From Vulcanimicrobiota bacterium (lineage in GTDB: Bacteria > Vulcanimicrobiota > Vulcanimicrobiia > Eremiobacterales > Eremiobacteraceae), in contig JABCYQ010000005.1 in NCBI GenBank assembly GCA_013290125.1, forward strand, positions 1 through 64,000: a stretch of DNA of 64,000 bases, in the 5' to 3' direction. The position numbers were made by a program, and so were the translations under genes. Of this stretch, positions 59,702-64,000 are shown in pieces (the stretch's first letter is position 1; each line of letters begins with the position of its first letter). Below the pieces are notes generated by a model. That model saw only the letters and a program-made list of their open reading frames with translations. It was not told the DNA's origin and searched no databases.

Positions 59702-60591
59702 AACTGCTGGATTTCCTCGCCTTTCAGCCTTTGAACGAGCTCCGGCGAAGCATGGGCAATGCCGAGCTCGGAGAGATTTCTACGATCAGGTTAGGCAATA
59801 GGATCACAGCCGACGAGCTTTTCCAGCTCTCTAGGCAAGGTATAGACATAGACCCCAATGAGATCGAGTTTCTAAACGACGGTACGCTGGGCTACAAGGG
59901 CCGGCGCGTGCTTCTCTACATTCGCGACATTGAAGAATACAGCCACGTACAAAAAGACTTGCCGAGATTCCATATCGCGCATTGCCGTACGTTGGACCAG
60001 ATGCTTCATAACAATCGGTTTGAACGATATGTCGTAGCAACGCGGGTTGACGGCATTTTCAACTTAAAGCAGAAAAAAGCGTGGGAGAGCAAATTCAAGC
60101 CCGTTGAGCGCAAGCTTGACGTTTGTCAAAATTGCTTAGACCATCTCCGATGGAATAGCTTCAGTATACAAGGCTCCTCCTATGCCCGAAAGTCGGCAGT
60201 ATCTGGATTTTCCATTGCTTCTTTTTTCGAGAGATATGGCGGTTCGCTGTTCAACGAGACCCCGAAGTACTCGGACCAGGACGCGCCCGTGAACGAGTAC
60301 CCCGTTAACTTCTCTTACGTTAGCAATCAAGTTCGAGCGGGGCGCCATTGGACTTGCGAAGACTGCGGGGTGACCCTCTCAGGCCTCGGTGAGCGTCAGT
60401 ACCTTCACACGCATCATAAGAATGGCGTTAAGAGCGATAATTCACCCAGTAACCTCGTCGTACTATGCGTAGCGTGCCATGCCCAGCAACCGCAGCATGC
60501 CCACTTGCGACGGTCAGAAGCTTTCCGACAGTTTCTAGCCTCGCATCCAACCCCAAATTATTTTCGAGGGCAAGTGAGGAAGACTGCTTAA
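59698..60591 (+). CDS. HNH endonuclease, ZorE-like effector
   Basis: A 297-residue protein. The C-terminal HNH domain has zinc Cys pairs C220/C223 (TCEDCG) and C257/C260 (VLCVACH), the catalytic HH at 239-240, Asn252 in NLVVLC, and His261. A separate CQNC pair (C143/C146) lies in the N-terminal half. Zorya type II encodes an HNH nuclease, ZorE, in this place. The N-terminal 200 residues are unfamiliar to me, so this may be a variant effector. It overlaps zorB by four bases. Confidence 0.83.
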   Translation: MKLLDFLAFQPLNELRRSMGNAELGEISTIRLGNRITADELFQLSRQGIDIDPNEIEFLNDGTLGYKGRRVLLYIRDIEEYSHVQKDLPRFHIAHCRTLDQMLHNNRFERYVVATRVDGIFNLKQKKAWESKFKPVERKLDVCQNCLDHLRWNSFSIQGSSYARKSAVSGFSIASFFERYGGSLFNETPKYSDQDAPVNEYPVNFSYVSNQVRAGRHWTCEDCGVTLSGLGERQYLHTHHKNGVKSDNSPSNLVVLCVACHAQQPQHAHLRRSEAFRQFLASHPTPNYFRGQVRKTA

Positions 60592-60919
60592 GACGCCGCT
60601 CTACGATCCGACACCGGACGTTTATCCCTTAAAACGCGTCGTCGAGTCGGCCAACCGCCTGCGACCAGCTCGTGGCAAGCGTCGCTCGTAAATCGTGGAA
60701 CTGGAGGTGCGGCCAGTTACTGTCGTGCTCGCCCTTGCGCCAAGTTTTGGCGGTGCTAAGCATCGTTCAAACGACACATCGCTCAGTGAATACGGCACTT
60801 GACTTCAAAAGAGGTTGAGCTATCAAGGTTAGCTTAGAAGCTGATGGGCTTGGTGGACGGCGGCGGGCGTCTGACAATAGGGCAACCCACGTTCCTTGCA
60901 CCAACCTATATGGAAAACC
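60592..60919. other. Intergenic region with recombinase remnant
   Basis: Between the HNH gene and the HEPN gene. The left half carries a minus-strand fragment of a tyrosine recombinase (listed separately). The right half (60770-60919) has no gene; a ribosome-like GGAA lies just before the proposed start of the HEPN gene. Confidence 0.6.
60629..60763 (-). pseudogene. Tyrosine recombinase (integrase) fragment
   Basis: A 44-codon minus-strand open piece contains HLQFHDLRATLATSW, where HDLR (60686-60697) fits the HxxR catalytic box of phage-type integrases. Upstream frames are broken by stops and the following GH and Tyr boxes are missing, so it is a remnant. Its presence next to defence genes and 6 kb from a tRNA gene supports an integrated origin for the region. 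Confidence 0.5.
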
Positions 60920-62248
60920 GTGACCGAGTCATCGACAACTGAGTCTCAAGGTTGGACAGAATTCCGGAAGTCGCTCTACGGACTAGCGGAGAGCGATATC
61001 CAGTCGCGTTTGTCCGGAGAAGTCGAAAGTAGAGTATTCTACAACTGGCAACATCAAAACGCCGGCTCGTTCGAGTATGCTCCAATTGAGATGCTCGTGC
61101 GCACTGAGGCGGCAACGTGGTGTCTGCTTCACTCGACAGAATACCAGGACTTGACGGCGGCGGCGAGATCTGTCGACACGGGTCATCACTTCGGTGAACT
61201 GGTTGGAGGCAACGGCTGGAGCGTATTGCTTGATTTGCAATCGTTCGTACTTCGGACGCTGGATGAGGCGGTGCAAGCGGCCGCTCCCGGATGGACAATT
61301 GATAGCGCCGCTCTCGATAAGAGGGTGAACGATCTCGCTCAACTCTTTCATGAAGAACGAATTCCTTACGAACTGCTGATATTGATTGACCCAGTCACAC
61401 TTGCCGCTCCGATTGAGGTTGATGCAAACACAGAAGTTGTACCCTTAGGAGATTCCGACTTATTGGTGCTGGTCAGGACTGGCCTTATTCCAGCAACCTT
61501 TCAGCCGGGGAGGGGGCCGCATGTCGTCATCGGACCCGGAGGTCGTGTTGCAATCCGACGTCGGCTGTCCGCCTCAAAAACGATCGCGAGCGCCGCTCAT
61601 AACCAAGAATTCCAACCAGCAATTATCGCAGAACACACCTATGGCGATATTGCTGATGCTATCGCCGTTACGGTGGGTTTGCGCCCTCGACAAGTTGGAT
61701 GGCTGTATCAGGGCACGAATCCTTCGCTTCCAACGGGCTGCACTTGGCGTCAACTACGGGCTCCGACTAAGAATGAACAGCGATTAATTGAAATCAGTAA
61801 TTCGACTCATGTAACGGAAGTGTACAGCCGCATCTCGGCGGGGTTGTCGGATTCTGTGCGGCTAGCTATTCGTCGTATCGGCCAAGCTGTGTCTCGTCGT
61901 CTGGCCGCTGACCGCCTGACCGACAGTTACACAGCAGCTGAGGCGCTATTTGCGGATCTAGGGACCCATTCGAAGGCCGGCTCAATTGCCGCTCGCGCTT
62001 CCGCAATTTGGCCCGCCATAGATGCGAAGGTACCCGCTTTGGAAATCAAGACAACGCTAGAAGTTGGCTATCGACTGCGAAATGCGATTGTTCACGGCGA
62101 CGAGAAGTCGGCTCAAGCAGTGCTGGCTTCGAGTCCAATCGCTTTTGCCGACATCTCGGATCTCGTAAGTCGCGTGCTTGATATTTTAAGAAAGATAGTC
62201 ATCCATCAATTGCATAGGGCTCAAGTGCCGTCAACGCCGTGGCGGTGA
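60920..62248 (+). CDS. HEPN-domain protein (ApeA/Apea-like)
   Basis: A protein of 442 residues. The C-terminal part is helical and carries RNAIVH at Arg387-His392, the Rx4H motif of HEPN ribonucleases, within VGYRLRNAIVHGDEKSA. The N-terminal 300 residues are not recognised. The pattern resembles Apea-like HEPN proteins, some of which take part in abortive infection. The GTG at 60920 is chosen; a TTG eight codons upstream keeps the frame open. A defence role is an inference from motif and position. Confidence 0.72.
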   Translation: MTESSTTESQGWTEFRKSLYGLAESDIQSRLSGEVESRVFYNWQHQNAGSFEYAPIEMLVRTEAATWCLLHSTEYQDLTAAARSVDTGHHFGELVGGNGWSVLLDLQSFVLRTLDEAVQAAAPGWTIDSAALDKRVNDLAQLFHEERIPYELLILIDPVTLAAPIEVDANTEVVPLGDSDLLVLVRTGLIPATFQPGRGPHVVIGPGGRVAIRRRLSASKTIASAAHNQEFQPAIIAEHTYGDIADAIAVTVGLRPRQVGWLYQGTNPSLPTGCTWRQLRAPTKNEQRLIEISNSTHVTEVYSRISAGLSDSVRLAIRRIGQAVSRRLAADRLTDSYTAAEALFADLGTHSKAGSIAARASAIWPAIDAKVPALEIKTTLEVGYRLRNAIVHGDEKSAQAVLASSPIAFADISDLVSRVLDILRKIVIHQLHRAQVPSTPWR

Positions 62249-62453
62249 GGTCGCCGTAATCGCGCTCGGGCAGATTTTCGCGGCCTTATCGAGCCGCAGC
62301 CAGCCTTACGAGAAGAACCAGGCAGCTGTTGAGCTGGAAGACGAGATGGTCTCGAGGGTGGAAAGGCACGAGCCAAAGCTCTTACCGAAGATCAGCGAAA
62401 AAGCAAGTGCAAAACGTGCCGCGGAAGCCCGATGGGGGAGACCGAAAAACTAA
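62249..62453 (+). pseudogene. 3' fragment of an unidentified gene
   Basis: A frame without start codons near its beginning reads GEVAVIALGQIFAALSSRSQ and ends AEARWGRPKN before a TAA at 62451. The composition looks like protein. It is out of phase with the HEPN gene, which stops just upstream. Either the HEPN gene is frameshifted near 62240, or this is the tail of a lost gene. I cannot tell which. Confidence 0.35.
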
Positions 62454-62455
62454 CC

Positions 62456-63679
62456 CTATTTCGAATTCCTTCGTGGCTCCAAGTTGATAACATCGGCACT
62501 TTTCCCGGACCGCTCAACTGACGGTCTGCTTTGTCTCTTTACGGAGCCTATGTCGAAAACGCTTTCTTGAACGTCCGCCGGAACAAGCGTGCCAGCTTCC
62601 AATCCGCATAATGATTCAATCTCTTTCCCTGAGAATGGAAGCGCCGTCAAAATATCGTCCCTTGACGCCGCTTTCGCATCGAGAATCGATGAGAAGGCGC
62701 TCTTCATCAGTTCTGGACGTTCAATTTCGAGCATATCGTCATAAGGCTCAGTACGTCTCCAACCCTTTGCAGAAAGCGTCTTCCATAGCCGCTGTGCCTG
62801 CTGTTCCGTAATCAGCGACAGGCGAGATGCATGTTGCACAATCGCCTGCAACGAAACTTTCCACACACGCTTCGATAGTTTGACGGCGTCGATCGTCGGC
62901 GCATAGAAGTGTTTTGCAAAGACAGCGGCCGGCATTAAGAATTCCGCGGCAAACCGATGAGCCTGAGTCTCCATTAACGCGTTTCTCGAAGAGTTAGCAA
63001 CATGTTTCGCATCCAATGCGCGATGCAAAACCATGTGCCCAAGTTCGTGAGCTAGGTCGAACCGAAACCTAACTGCGGTGCCGTGTTCTCCGTTCAAGAT
63101 AGCATAAGCGTGTCCATCAACACACACTTGGGAAAATGCATCCAATGTCGCGGCACCAAATGAATCGAACCCGATCAGTACGCCGTTGTTTTCCAACAAC
63201 CAAGTGAGGTTATCGATTGCGCCTCCACCGATGCCGAAGTGCTCTCGCGTCCGTGCTGCGACTTGCTCAATGGTTGAATCGCTAATCTCTTCTGGATTTT
63301 GAACGTTTATCGGCGGAGGGATGGATAGTTCTGGGATAGATACATATTTCGAAAGAAAGCCGACGATTCTACGGAACCAATCATACTTGCGGCGTGCACG
63401 CATCCGTGAAGTTTTCGTCGCCGCGGCCATCGAGCGCCAATATATCGGCGAATCGTCTTCAAATGACCCCGACTCCGTAAAATAGCGAAGCGGGAGATTG
63501 AGAATTTCCGAGATTCGAGACAACCGGTCCGGTCCAGGTGTTGCGCGCGTCTGTTCATAGGCCGAAATCGACTGGGCAGAAACACCGACTAGTTCCGCGA
63601 AGCTAGCGGCTGTCAAACCGCGCGCCTCGCGAGCTTCGCGAAGCCGCGAGCCACAAAAGCCCTTCGTTCCGGGCCTCAC
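62456..63679 (-). CDS. XRE-family regulator with ImmA/IrrE metallopeptidase domain
   Basis: A 407-residue protein. An XRE helix-turn-helix lies at about 11-66 (LREAREARGLTAASFAELVG, VSAQSISAYEQ). The ImmA/IrrE peptidase domain has the HExxH motif at His211-His215 (DLAHELGHMVLH) and a later METQAHRFAAEFLMP with the third zinc ligand Glu. Such proteins cleave a repressor or act in toxin-antitoxin pairs (Xre-COG2856 type). The GTG start overlaps the stop of the upstream gene (GTGA). Confidence 0.9.
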   Translation of the reverse strand: MRPGTKGFCGSRLREAREARGLTAASFAELVGVSAQSISAYEQTRATPGPDRLSRISEILNLPLRYFTESGSFEDDSPIYWRSMAAATKTSRMRARRKYDWFRRIVGFLSKYVSIPELSIPPPINVQNPEEISDSTIEQVAARTREHFGIGGGAIDNLTWLLENNGVLIGFDSFGAATLDAFSQVCVDGHAYAILNGEHGTAVRFRFDLAHELGHMVLHRALDAKHVANSSRNALMETQAHRFAAEFLMPAAVFAKHFYAPTIDAVKLSKRVWKVSLQAIVQHASRLSLITEQQAQRLWKTLSAKGWRRTEPYDDMLEIERPELMKSAFSSILDAKAASRDDILTALPFSGKEIESLCGLEAGTLVPADVQESVFDIGSVKRQSRPSVERSGKSADVINLEPRRNSK

Positions 63680-64000
63680 TCTTCGCTTGACCTGTCATCC
63701 GAAATTAGACGGCGGCGTTCGATAAGCAAGGCGCTAGGTTTGCGAACTCGCTCCGTCGCGACCGCATCGGCAGCGGCGGCCGCACGATCTGCCGGGTCAA
63801 CGTCTGCGGCGGCATATCGATTCACCAGATCGAAGACGTCGAGGTAGCCCGTGCATTCTTTGTTGGGTATAGCTAGCTCAACGAATCCCAGACGGTATGG
63901 AAACTTGTGTTTCCCCTCACGGCGGTAGCCGTGCAACACGATGGCGTAGAAAAGCGTTCCCGCTTCGTCCGCACCCATCAACCGAAGCTGGGCACTTTCA
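63676..64000 (-). CDS. Partner gene of the ImmA/IrrE protein, cut by the window edge
   Basis: The visible 107 or so codons stay open to the end of the window, so the true start may lie outside; ATG at 63978 is the last possible one inside. The protein contains FYAIVLHGYRREGKHKFPYR and IPNKECTGYLDVFDLVNR, and ends in a charged tail. I do not recognise it. Four-base overlap with the downstream peptidase gene suggests that the pair acts together. Confidence 0.6.
   Translation of the reverse strand, partial: ESAQLRLMGADEAGTLFYAIVLHGYRREGKHKFPYRLGFVELAIPNKECTGYLDVFDLVNRYAAADVDPADRAAAAADAVATERVRKPSALLIERRRLISDDRSSEE

Overview
The window is 64 kb of GC-rich bacterial chromosome. Its signs are many GTG/TTG starts, ATGA-type gene overlaps, SPSP/TPTP-rich exported proteins, RND efflux proteins and a probable outer-membrane barrel, so the cell is probably diderm. 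Together with class 1B PyrD/PyrK, a CTC-type L25 and hundreds-of-bases spacing marked by short palindromic repeats, it suggests a deep-branching uncultured phylum of the Eremiobacterota/Vulcanimicrobiota type. That placement is inference; no 16S gene is present.

From 1 to about 54.7 kb the content is ordinary chromosome. In order: a secreted repeat protein, aldehyde dehydrogenase, methyltransferase and thiolase (0-5 kb); a Nudix hydrolase, a Uma2 protein, an archaemetzincin-like protein that has lost its catalytic Glu, acpS and nnr (5.5-9.4 kb); cytochrome c, HAD phosphatase and ligA in one coupled run (9.4-12.8 kb); two PilZ-type genes and uvrA (13-17 kb); an RND/MFS efflux operon (19.7-25.8 kb); purU, a second secreted repeat protein, a patatin and a second Uma2 protein (27-31 kb); uvrB (31-33 kb); prs-rplY-pth (33-35.6 kb); and a pyr cluster pyrK-pyrD-pyrF-(secreted protein)-pyrE (35.6-39.7 kb). 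Two two-component systems follow (41.4-43.5 and 49.4-51.5 kb), with a DUF4097-like surface protein, a PDZ/aspartyl-protease-like protein, an ABC exporter, a beta-lactamase-like serine hydrolase and an NHL-propeller lipoprotein. Three families of short palindromic repeats lie in nearly every intergenic gap here, and one copy has become part of a coding sequence.

At 54.75 kb a tRNA-Ala(CGC) gene with a clear promoter marks the end of this landscape. Beyond it, the genes look different: base composition seems lower in GC by eye, the palindromic repeats vanish, and the genes are of the accessory and defence kind. They are a membrane-bound LuxR-type sensor; a tightly coupled MotA-like/MotB-like/HNH trio of Zorya (zorA, zorB, zorE-like) type; a coiled-coil PD-(D/E)XK nuclease-like protein directly upstream of it; a HEPN-domain protein; an XRE-ImmA/IrrE peptidase with an overlapping partner gene cut by the window edge; and fragments of a tyrosine recombinase and of another gene. 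I read this as a tRNA-associated defence island. Its most interesting content is a Zorya-like system with an extra nuclease-like component.
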